From: a virus
IMG/VR virus record: IMGVR_UViG_3300045412_000016
Span: 1 to 23,031 of that record
Reading direction: 5' to 3' (one strand)
Length of the DNA stretch: 23,031 nt
The notes below the pieces were generated by a model that saw nothing but the letters and a program-made list of their open reading frames with translations, was not told the DNA's origin and ran no database searches. Numbering within the stretch: the first letter of the stretch is position 1; each line of letters starts with the position of its first letter. The position numbers were made by a program, and so were the translations under genes. This document shows positions 1 through 6,503 of the stretch, one piece after another.

Positions 1-126
1 AATGAAAGCCATAAGGATAGAGAGATAAGTTTTATTGATACTATTAAATTTAATACTTGGCAAAAAGTTTGCGAATTATTAGAAAAAAATTTATCAAAAG
101 AAATAGAGCAAATAGAAACAGTATAA
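1..126 (+). CDS. C-terminal end of an unidentified early gene (partial)
   Basis: Frame 1 is open from the first base to TAA at 124-126 and gives 41 residues ending in IEQIETV. The fragment is charged, rich in Lys and Glu and probably helical. It has no recognisable motif and the start lies outside the window. By position, upstream of the integrase in a T7-like genome, it belongs to the early (gene 0.x) region. No function can be assigned. Confidence 0.5.
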   Translation, partial: NESHKDREISFIDTIKFNTWQKVCELLEKNLSKEIEQIETV

Positions 127-181
127 ATTAATAGCTTAACTTTATTTCTCTCTAAATAAGGGGAGAGGTGGAAAACTATAA

Positions 182-658
182 ATGCCAACCAACGATACAA
201 TATCCAACATTCAATTCGACTGGGCTTTTTTACAGTCTGTTCGAAATACGGAACGTGGAAAAGATAAAGGTCAAATGAAAAGTTATTACAATGGGATACC
301 TTTTCAGCATTACGTTTTGTTTAAAACAATTTGTCTAATGCCTGACTTTAAAGATGGACTAACAACTAAAGACGTTATGAAAACTATGTCAAATGTTTTT
401 GGTTTAACAGTTTCCCAACCAGCAGTTTCAAGAGGAATAGAAAGTTTGAAACAAATAAATTTGGTTGAAGGAATAAATAATCCAGTGGGTAATGCGACAC
501 TTGCTTGGATTAAACTTACAAACAAAGGTCGCAAACTACAGAGACTATATCTTGGTAGTACTGCTGAATGGAAAGACAGATTAAGAATTGTATCTGTTCG
601 TACTTTAGAAGAACAAATAGTAACTGATAGTTCAAACATTAACAAAAGGACTGCATAA
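182..658 (+). CDS. Small winged-helix (MarR-like) DNA-binding protein, putative lysogeny regulator
   Basis: This 158-residue protein has a helix-turn-helix pattern at about residues 59-97: LTTKDVMKTM, then a recognition-helix-like SQPAVSRGIESL, then a wing ending in LTNKGRKLQ at about 112-120. That is the layout of MarR-type winged-helix regulators, with the LTxKG element after the wing. It has no signal peptide or membrane segment. A purine-rich stretch (GGGGAGAGG, 160-168) lies about 13 nt before the ATG. The stop overlaps the integrase ATG by one base (TAATG), so the two genes are probably cotranslated. Its place beside an integrase suggests a repressor or a recombination directionality factor; this role is inferred. 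The fold call is fairly good and the exact family is uncertain. Confidence 0.7.
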   Translation: MPTNDTISNIQFDWAFLQSVRNTERGKDKGQMKSYYNGIPFQHYVLFKTICLMPDFKDGLTTKDVMKTMSNVFGLTVSQPAVSRGIESLKQINLVEGINNPVGNATLAWIKLTNKGRKLQRLYLGSTAEWKDRLRIVSVRTLEEQIVTDSSNINKRTA

Positions 659-1884
659 TGTTGCCATCAATAAAAACTTATATTCAAGAAAGATTACCTC
701 GTGGTATTCGCTTGTTTAGAAATTCTTTACTAGTTGATGTAAGTAAAAAGGTAATGCACAATGGTAAAGAAAAAATTATCAGAAAATGTAAATCTGTTTT
801 TTTAGGTTTAGATAATGTTCTTGATAATGTTAAAGCAAAACAACTCTTTGAAAAATCTTTAGACGATGCAATTCGTCTTCAATCAATTATTCAAAGAGAG
901 ATTGCACAATCTGGTTATGCCGAAGTAGTAAAACTTTCAAACATAGGAGAAGGTTCTATTGGCGGTGTATGGAGTAGGTTCTATCAAAGAATACTTGAAC
1001 CTATGTGCGAAGCTAATCAAAAAAATATCAAAATGTACTTCCAAGACGTGGTTGAATATTTTAGTGTTGATAAACTTCTTAAAGACATTACAGAAAATGA
1101 AATACAGAAGTTTATAACATGGTTAAAAGTTAAATGTGTAAATAGAGAAGCCAATGCTTTAGGTACTGTTGCAAACAACACAATCAATAAACGTCTTGGA
1201 CTTATTCGTGAGTTAATGCGTATAGCAATCAAGAATAGATATTTAACTCTTGATGAATGTATTGACCCAACGAAAAAAAATCTTGGAGTTCAGGATTTAC
1301 CTAGAACTGTTTCACAACAAAAACCTACTATGACTTTTGCAGAACAGCATCAATTTATATCTGTTATTAGAAAATATGGTGATGATAACTTTGCAAATAT
1401 GATGGAGTTTGCTTTTGAAACAGGCATGAGACACAGCACAGAGTTAAATTCTTTTACAATTGAAAATGTTAACTTCAAACGTAAGACAATTTGTTTTTGG
1501 CGTAACAAGACTAATTCTTGGTCTATTGAAATGCCATTAACACAGAGAGCTTATGAAATAGTTTCTAACTATAAAGAAGTAGCTTTCTCTAGAATTGATA
1601 AGAAAGTATTTCCTTGTGCTAAAGGTCATATAAGAAACAAATGGAACAAATATAAGAAGTTAGCAAAGTTACCTTCTAACGTAACACCTTATATTACCAG
1701 AGGTTCTTATATAACTAGGTTAGTTGAAAATGGTCTTGATGCAAAAACTGTAATGCGATTAGCAGGACATACCTGCATTGAAACAACTTTAAATTTTTAT
1801 ATTAATCCTTCAGCAAATCATCTTCGTAATGCTATATCTACTTTAGATAATCAAAGAGATGAACTGAAGTTAATAAAAGGGTAA
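658..1884 (+). CDS. int: Tyrosine recombinase integrase
   Basis: The 408-residue protein carries the tyrosine recombinase catalytic set: Arg258 in GMRHSTEL, a beta-hairpin lysine near Lys284 (RNKTN), Arg348 in YITRGSY, His371 in LAGHT and the nucleophile Tyr381 in TLNFY. The usual histidine of the HxxR box is Tyr345, a tolerated variant. The N-terminal part (about 1-100) looks like an arm-binding domain, followed by a SAM-like core-binding domain at about 105-205. Length is normal for phage integrases. It starts in a TAATG overlap with the winged-helix gene and is followed by the tRNA-Leu and a repeat-rich gap, which fits an int-attP arrangement. Its expected role is site-specific integration into a host tRNA gene. 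Integrases in this position are known in temperate pelagiphage podoviruses. Confidence 0.93.
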   Translation: MLPSIKTYIQERLPRGIRLFRNSLLVDVSKKVMHNGKEKIIRKCKSVFLGLDNVLDNVKAKQLFEKSLDDAIRLQSIIQREIAQSGYAEVVKLSNIGEGSIGGVWSRFYQRILEPMCEANQKNIKMYFQDVVEYFSVDKLLKDITENEIQKFITWLKVKCVNREANALGTVANNTINKRLGLIRELMRIAIKNRYLTLDECIDPTKKNLGVQDLPRTVSQQKPTMTFAEQHQFISVIRKYGDDNFANMMEFAFETGMRHSTELNSFTIENVNFKRKTICFWRNKTNSWSIEMPLTQRAYEIVSNYKEVAFSRIDKKVFPCAKGHIRNKWNKYKKLAKLPSNVTPYITRGSYITRLVENGLDAKTVMRLAGHTCIETTLNFYINPSANHLRNAISTLDNQRDELKLIKG

Positions 1885-1936
1885 TACAAGTTGAAAACTA
1901 ACTTTTATTTATATAAAAATTACAGTCCTGTAACAA

Positions 1937-2021
1937 GCGACTGTGGTGGAATTGGCAGACACGCAAGTCTTAGAAACTTGTGCAGAAATGCATCTCGGTT
2001 CAACTCCGAGCAGTCGCACCA
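1937..2021 (+). tRNA. tRNA-Leu (anticodon UAG), probable attP core
   Basis: A complete class II cloverleaf is visible. The 7-bp acceptor stem GCGACTG (1937-1943) pairs with CAGTCGC (2011-2017), followed by discriminator A and an encoded CCA (2019-2021). The anticodon stem CAAGT/ACTTG encloses loop CTTAGAA with anticodon TAG at 1971-1973. The variable arm is TGCA-GAAA-TGCA (1981-1992), and the T stem CTCGG/CCGAG (1994-1998, 2006-2010) encloses TTCAACT. All stems are intact, so it could be a working tRNA reading CUA/CUN leucine codons. Because it directly follows int, it is also the likely attP identity segment for integration into a host tRNA-Leu gene. Both roles are compatible. Confidence 0.93.
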
Positions 2022-2202
2022 ATTTATAAAAGTTGTTAATATAATATGTGCTAAATTAGTGAGGATATGTTTGCAACAATATTTGCAATACGTTAGCAAT
2101 GATGCGAACATAAAAAAAATAAAACAAATAATTCTGCGGATAATTTTACCAGTAACTAGTCTTAGGAGAAAATTCAGGTCAATTCACTGGTGTAATTTCA
2201 AA

Positions 2203-2208
2203 TATAAT
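2203..2208 (+). promoter_or_regulatory. Candidate host-type -10 box upstream of the polymerase gene
   Basis: A perfect TATAAT lies in the intergenic region before the polymerase N-half. No good -35 is visible at the usual spacing (about TCAATT at 2179-2184). A CACNNGTG box (2185-2192) lies between the two, where a bound repressor would block the host polymerase. TATAAT is common in AT-rich DNA, so confidence is low. Confidence 0.3.
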
Positions 2209-2249
2209 TATTGTTATTACTCGCTAGTTATCTCAAAAATAACTTTAAT

Positions 2250-2321
2250 ACACCTGTGGCTAGTCTTGCAAACAAGTGCGAACATTAAGCGAATTGCGTT
2301 TGCAATATTATTCACAGGTGT
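2250..2321. repeat. 72-bp interrupted dyad upstream of the RNA polymerase gene
   Basis: Outer arms ACACCTGTG (2250-2258) and CACAGGTGT (2313-2321) are perfect inverted copies. Inner arms TTGCAAAC (2266-2273) and GTTTGCAA (2298-2305) are too, and both pairs share the centre 2285.5 with equal 7-nt spacers. It ends 17 bp before the polymerase ATG. It could be a paired operator, an integrase/excisionase site, or an RNA leader hairpin with a 7x7 internal loop. Confidence 0.6.
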
Positions 2322-2338
2322 TTCACAATGTTCTACAA

Positions 2339-3313
2339 ATGTCCACAGATAATACAAATTTTAAAGAACTACTAGAAACACTTGTAAAAGTAGGGGTTGG
2401 CGGAAAATATAAGGACAGAGACGATTACGTAAAATTAATCACCCAAGAATTAGAGTTTGAGGAACGTATGATTAGGGGTGGTATTGATAGATATAATAAA
2501 ACTATAAATGATGCTAGGGCAAAAAACCAAGAAAGCACTACTAAATATGGTTTATATTATACTCAAAAATACGTCACTGCTCTTGCAGATATGCTCAAAG
2601 ACGATGTCGCAAACTGTATGGCAGGTTCGGTAGGGGTAACGCAAACTTCGTTAAAATTAATATGCCAGTGTTTGTCTGTTAACTCTTTTAATAATGAGGG
2701 TATCTTTCAACCTTCAACCTTTCAATGGCTACCTGTAAGTTTTATTTGTCTTAAAAATGTTTTAGATGGAATTTCAAAGTCTGTAACTGTTAATGAATTA
2801 TCTATGAGTATCAGTAATGCTCTTATGCAAGAGGCAAGACTAACTAAATTTAAAGATACCCAACCTGATAAATATGAGCAAATTTGTAAAATGCTAAATG
2901 CAGAAGGTCAAAATATGAAGAAAAATAAATACAGACATAAACAAAGAGTTTGGGTTTATTTTATGAACAAAAATAAATTAGATTTTGATGATTGGGTTTC
3001 AGCAGACAAGATACATTTAGGTGTAAAAATCATTAGCTATTATGAGAAATTAGGTCTTGTTACCCATGAAAATAGAAGAACTGCAAGGAATAGAACTACT
3101 ACTTTTATAGTAGCCACAGACAAACTTCTTGAAGAAATTAAAAATTATAATATCCACAACGAAGCATTACACCCAACTTTTTTACCAATGTTAATGCCAC
3201 CAATGGACTGGAGTTCACCATTTACAGGGGGTTACTATGGCAGAAAATACAATCAAAAAAACAAAGCAGAGGAAATCGTAAATGCATTACAACATAATAA
3301 AAAGTACAAATAG
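2339..3313 (+). CDS. T7-type RNA polymerase, N-terminal half (gp1, split gene)
   Basis: Starting at ATG 2339 this frame gives 324 residues that match the N-terminal and thumb portion of single-subunit phage RNA polymerases, including the block MLMPPMDWSSPFTGGYY near its end (T7 has PPxxW...GGGYW). It would supply the promoter-recognition and thumb parts of the enzyme. An in-frame GTG at 2276 would add 21 residues, but that start lies inside the 72-bp dyad; ATG 2339 fits the expected start better, though no clear Shine-Dalgarno is visible. The frame stops at TAG 3311-3313, just after the thumb, and the protein continues one frame over in the gene starting at 3282. It could be a natural two-part enzyme, a +1 frameshift product or a sequence error. 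Confidence 0.85.
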   Translation: MSTDNTNFKELLETLVKVGVGGKYKDRDDYVKLITQELEFEERMIRGGIDRYNKTINDARAKNQESTTKYGLYYTQKYVTALADMLKDDVANCMAGSVGVTQTSLKLICQCLSVNSFNNEGIFQPSTFQWLPVSFICLKNVLDGISKSVTVNELSMSISNALMQEARLTKFKDTQPDKYEQICKMLNAEGQNMKKNKYRHKQRVWVYFMNKNKLDFDDWVSADKIHLGVKIISYYEKLGLVTHENRRTARNRTTTFIVATDKLLEEIKNYNIHNEALHPTFLPMLMPPMDWSSPFTGGYYGRKYNQKNKAEEIVNALQHNKKYK

Positions 3314-4955
3314 AAGATATTTAGAAGAATTTAAAAACAGATTTGATGATATGCCAAATGTCATTAATTCAATAAATATTCTACAAAAATCTGAATGGGT
3401 AATTAATAAAGAAATTCAAAAGGTTTTTAATAAATGTGTAGACTTAGGATTACAATTTGGAAAACTTCCAATCAATCCAAATGAAATAGAACTTCCACCT
3501 AAACCAGTTGATATTGGAAGTAACAAAGAAGCATTGATTAAATGGAAAAGAATGGCTTCTAAAGTTTATGAAAGACGAGCTAAAAATAAATCAAAACATA
3601 TTCAAGTATTAATGATTAAAGCTGAAGCTGAATTATTAAGTAACTTTGATGGTTTTTATAATCCTCTGCAATTTTGTAAGCGAGGAAGAATTTATCCAAA
3701 ACCTGCAATGCTCAATATGCAATCTGCTGATTATGCAAAAGGATTATTAAAATTTAAATATGGAAAAAGAATGGAAGAAGATAATAGTTATGGTTATTTA
3801 GCAATAGCTGGTGCAAATTTATTTGGTGAAGTAGATAAAGGAAGTATTCAAGATAGAATTCAATGGATTGAAAAGCATGAACAAAAAATTTTATCAGTAG
3901 CTAAGTCACCTTTTGATGATAAGTGGTGGCATCAAGCTGATAAACCATTTCAATTTTTAGCTTGGTGTATGGAATACAGAGACTTTGCTGAAACAGATTA
4001 TGACGCAAGTTTTATAACTACTCTACCAATACAAGCTGATTGTTCTAACTCAGGACTACAACATTACTCGGCAATGATGAGAGATGAAGTTGGCGGTAGA
4101 GCTACTAATCTCATTGATGATGAAAAACCAAATGATGTTTATGTTATAGTAGCTCAACGAGTAATTGAAAAATTAAAATTAAGAACAGATGAATTTGCAA
4201 AAAAATGGTTAGCTTATGGAATAGATAGAAAAATTTGTAAGAAGCCAGTTATGTGTTTACCTTACAGCTTAACTAGATACAGTTGTAGAATGTATTTAGC
4301 TGAACACGTTTATCAACAGTTAAATGAAAGAAATATTCCTCATAATTTTGGTGATGATTTATTTGAAGCTACCAAATATTTAACTCCTGTAGTTTGGGAA
4401 AGTATTTACGAAACAATACAAGGTGCTAGAAATATTATGAAATTTTTAAAAAAAGTTTCATCGTTAGTGTCTTCAGAAAACTTACCGATTAACTGGACAA
4501 CACCATTAAATTTTCCAGTTCAAATGGCTTGTTACTCTATGAAAAGTAAAAGAGTTAAAACAAAAATGGGAGAAAGTATATTGATGCTTTCTTACCAAGA
4601 AGAAACTCCAAAAATAGATAAACGCAAAACTTCTCAAAGTATCTGTGCAAACTTTATTCATTCATTAGACGCTAGTGTTTTACAGTTAGCTGTTGTTAAA
4701 GCACACAAGGAAGGAATAGATAATTTTTCTGTAATTCACGATAGTTTCGGAGTGGTTGCTCCTGATACTCAAGTTATGGCTAAAGCAGTAAGAAATAGTT
4801 TCTGTGAAATATATTCTAAAGATGTCCTTAAAAATTGGGCAGAAGAAATGTTTGCAATGTTGTCTACCAAAAACCAAAAGAAATTTCCAACTATACCTTG
4901 CAAAGGTAATCTTAATTTAGAAGAAGTAAAGAACTCAAAATTCTTCTGTATTTGA
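3282..4955 (+). CDS. T7-type RNA polymerase, C-terminal catalytic half (gp1, split gene)
   Basis: The 557 residues cover the palm and fingers of a T7-family RNA polymerase. Catalytic residues are present: Asp253 (QADCSNSG, T7 Asp537), Arg316 and Lys320 (RKICKKPVM, T7 Arg627 and Lys631), Tyr328 (T7 Tyr639) and Asp487 in IHDSFG (T7 Asp812). The end KGNLNLEEV followed by FFCI matches the T7 C-terminal foot. The residue after Tyr328 is Ser, where T7 has Gly640. ATG 3282 follows an AGAGGA (3268-3273) at 8-nt spacing, so independent translation is possible. It overlaps the N-half by 32 nt in the +1 frame. It should transcribe the phage middle and late genes from phage-specific promoters. Confidence 0.93.
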   Translation: MHYNIIKSTNRRYLEEFKNRFDDMPNVINSINILQKSEWVINKEIQKVFNKCVDLGLQFGKLPINPNEIELPPKPVDIGSNKEALIKWKRMASKVYERRAKNKSKHIQVLMIKAEAELLSNFDGFYNPLQFCKRGRIYPKPAMLNMQSADYAKGLLKFKYGKRMEEDNSYGYLAIAGANLFGEVDKGSIQDRIQWIEKHEQKILSVAKSPFDDKWWHQADKPFQFLAWCMEYRDFAETDYDASFITTLPIQADCSNSGLQHYSAMMRDEVGGRATNLIDDEKPNDVYVIVAQRVIEKLKLRTDEFAKKWLAYGIDRKICKKPVMCLPYSLTRYSCRMYLAEHVYQQLNERNIPHNFGDDLFEATKYLTPVVWESIYETIQGARNIMKFLKKVSSLVSSENLPINWTTPLNFPVQMACYSMKSKRVKTKMGESILMLSYQEETPKIDKRKTSQSICANFIHSLDASVLQLAVVKAHKEGIDNFSVIHDSFGVVAPDTQVMAKAVRNSFCEIYSKDVLKNWAEEMFAMLSTKNQKKFPTIPCKGNLNLEEVKNSKFFCI

Positions 4956-4964
4956 AGAGTAAAT

Positions 4965-4980
4965 AATACACAAGTGTATT
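4965..4980. promoter_or_regulatory. 16-bp palindrome AATACACAAGTGTATT, candidate operator
   Basis: Perfect 7-bp arms AATACAC and GTGTATT flank AA in the gap between the polymerase and ssDNA-binding protein genes. The core CACAAGTG is of the CACNNGTG type also found three times in front of the polymerase gene. It lies a few bases before the GGTTGCACTT promoter candidate, so a bound protein could control that promoter. Function is inferred. Confidence 0.45.
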
Positions 4981-4981
4981 A

Positions 4982-5000
4982 ATAGGTTGCACTTATAGAT
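4982..5000 (+). promoter_or_regulatory. Candidate phage RNA polymerase promoter (GGTTGCACTT element)
   Basis: GGTTGCACTT at 4985-4994, followed by ATAG, recurs at 12272-12281 in another intergenic gap, there followed by TAGG. Both lie directly before plus-strand genes. T7-like phages use a short conserved promoter read by their own polymerase. Two copies alone do not prove it. Confidence 0.45.
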
Positions 5001-5025
5001 AAAAACAAACAATCAAGGAGTACTA

Positions 5026-5616
5026 ATGATTGATATAAAAACTATGGTAACACCATTAGGCGAAGCTATTTATCCTAGACTTCTTAAACCTGATACAAAG
5101 TTTAATGAGTTGGGTGAATATAAACTTACCTTAAAAATCAAAAAACGAGACGCATCTAAACTATTGTCTGATTTAGACTTATATCTAGGTGACAGTCTGG
5201 CAACTTTTGAAAGAGAAGCTAAAGGTAAAAAAATAAAAATAGCTCCAAAACCTTATACTACTGAAGGTGATTTCTCTATTTTAAAAATGAAGATGAAAGC
5301 TAGTGGTATAAATAAAAAGACAAAGCAACCATTTCAACAAAGACCAATTATTGTTGATGCAAAGAAAAACCCAATGCCAATAGACACTTACATAGCAAGT
5401 GGTTCAATGTGCAAATGTGTTTTTGATGCAATACCTTATCACACTCCAATAACTGGAGCTGGTATAACTTTACGTCTTAAAATGGTTCAAATTATTGAAC
5501 TTGTTACAAGAGATAGAGGTGACAATCTTCTTAAAGAAGAAGATGGTTATGTTACTGAAAAAGTTCAATCACCAACTAATGAACTATCCCAAGTTCAAAC
5601 GAGTGCAGATTTCTAA
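5026..5616 (+). CDS. Single-stranded DNA-binding protein (T7 gp2.5-like)
   Basis: The 196-residue protein is close to T7 gp2.5 (232) in size and has its plan: an OB-fold-like core with basic strands (KIKIAPKPY, about residues 68-76), then a C-terminal tail ending in a terminal Phe (SADF). In T7 the terminal Phe and acidic tail contact the DNA polymerase and helicase. Here the acidic stretch (KEEDGY, about 170-175) is moderate. It has the best Shine-Dalgarno of the region, AAGGAG (5015-5020) five bases before the ATG. It is first after the candidate promoter and its end overlaps the endonuclease gene. It should coat ssDNA and organise the replisome. Confidence 0.85.
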   Translation: MIDIKTMVTPLGEAIYPRLLKPDTKFNELGEYKLTLKIKKRDASKLLSDLDLYLGDSLATFEREAKGKKIKIAPKPYTTEGDFSILKMKMKASGINKKTKQPFQQRPIIVDAKKNPMPIDTYIASGSMCKCVFDAIPYHTPITGAGITLRLKMVQIIELVTRDRGDNLLKEEDGYVTEKVQSPTNELSQVQTSADF

Positions 5617-6022
5617 ATCTGTAACACTCAAATCTGGTTTAGAGGAAGTAATCTACAATTACTTAACAAATAAAAAAGTTAAATTTGTTTATGAAGGTTT
5701 TAAGATTACTTACTCTATGCCTGAACAGAAAAAAAATTATTTTGTAGATTTTCCTTGCAGTAACATTTTAATAGAAACTAAAGGTTCATTTAATTCAGCA
5801 GACAGAAAAAAACATAAATTAATAAAACAACAAAACCCAAACTTAGATTTAAGATTTATTTTTTCTAATTCTAAAATAAAAATTGGAAAGAAATCAAAGA
5901 CAACTTATGGAAAATGGTGTGATTTATTTGGTTTTAAATATCATTGTATTAATACGACTAAAAAAACATTCCCAGATGAATGGTTAAGCGAAATTAAAGA
6001 AACAAATAATGCCAAGAAGTAA
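5579..6022 (+). CDS. Endonuclease I, Holliday junction resolvase (T7 gp3-like)
   Basis: With the ATG at 5579 the protein has 147 residues, the same size as T7 endonuclease I (149). Catalytic positions line up: Glu22 in SGLEE (T7 Glu20), Asp57 in FVDF (T7 Asp55), and Glu66 and Lys68 in ETKG (T7 Glu65 and Lys67). RKKHKLI and IFSNSKIK further match the family. A longer start at 5495 exists, but it would add residues wholly inside the gp2.5 gene and is not needed by the family alignment. The chosen start overlaps gp2.5 by 38 nt. Its role is cleavage of branched DNA and host DNA breakdown. It acts as a domain-swapped dimer in T7. Confidence 0.93.
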   Translation: MNYPKFKRVQISKSVTLKSGLEEVIYNYLTNKKVKFVYEGFKITYSMPEQKKNYFVDFPCSNILIETKGSFNSADRKKHKLIKQQNPNLDLRFIFSNSKIKIGKKSKTTYGKWCDLFGFKYHCINTTKKTFPDEWLSEIKETNNAKK

Positions 6023-6503
6023 AACAAATTTTATAGTAATTCATTGCTCATTATCAAAACCATCAATGAATGTAGATGCAAAAGTAATTGATAGATGGCA
6101 CAGGGAAAGAAGCTGGTTAAAGATAGGTTATGCAAGAGTTATTAAAAGAGATGGAACTATAGAACAGGGCAGACAAGATGACGAACACCAAGCCCATGCA
6201 GTAGAAATAAATGACATAAGCACTAGTGTTTGTTTAGTTGGTGGTTTGTCAGAAGATAATAAAAATGAGGATAATTTTACCTTTTTACAATGGGAGAGCT
6301 TACATAAATTATTATCAGAATGGGTAATCAAATATCCTGATGCAAGAATAATAGGTCATTATCATGTCAATCCTACAAAGACTTGTCCTAACTTCGACGT
6401 AGATAAATATTTACAACAAGAAAACATACCTAATTATAAATGGTCTTTTGGTACTGTTGATGAAGAAGAAATAGAAGAACATAAAAAGGCAGATGTTTTA
6501 TAA
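6009..6503 (+). CDS. N-acetylmuramoyl-L-alanine amidase (T7 lysozyme, gp3.5-like)
   Basis: This 164-residue protein is an Amidase_2 family member close to T7 lysozyme (151). Zinc ligands are seen at His12 (VIHCS), His117 (GHYH) and Cys126 (KTCPNF); the catalytic Tyr41 (IGYA) and Lys124 correspond to T7 Tyr46 and Lys128. The block SVCLVGGL is shared. The T7 residue after Tyr46 is His and here it is Ala. The C-terminal tail after about 140 is longer than in T7 and acidic (DEEEIEEH). It cuts the amide bond between MurNAc and L-Ala. In T7 it also inhibits the phage RNA polymerase, and this could apply here. It overlaps gp3 by 14 nt and gp4 by 11 nt. Confidence 0.94.
   Translation: MPRSKTNFIVIHCSLSKPSMNVDAKVIDRWHRERSWLKIGYARVIKRDGTIEQGRQDDEHQAHAVEINDISTSVCLVGGLSEDNKNEDNFTFLQWESLHKLLSEWVIKYPDARIIGHYHVNPTKTCPNFDVDKYLQQENIPNYKWSFGTVDEEEIEEHKKADVL

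Larger units (their letters stand above)
2022..2338. other. Non-coding attP arm / regulatory region
   Basis: About 317 bp between the tRNA and the polymerase have no convincing gene; the reading frame that spans it runs through the tRNA and looks spurious. The region holds short repeats: TGCGAACAT at 2103-2111 and 2277-2285, TTTGCAATA at 2082-2090 and 2299-2307, CTAGTCTT at 2156-2163 and 2260-2267, and ATTCAC(T/A)GGTGT at 2182-2193 and 2310-2321. This density fits integrase arm sites and operators upstream of the polymerase gene. The functional reading is inference. Confidence 0.6.

Noticed and set aside
148-167. CTCTC/GAGAG hairpin before the winged-helix gene
   Set aside because: A 5-bp stem with a 10-nt loop is too weak to claim, and the GA-rich arm is better explained as a ribosome site.
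1891-2352. 153-codon open frame after the integrase
   Set aside because: It runs straight through the tRNA-Leu and the repeat-rich gap, its product is Cys/His/Ile-rich with no family pattern, and its end overlaps the polymerase start in another frame.
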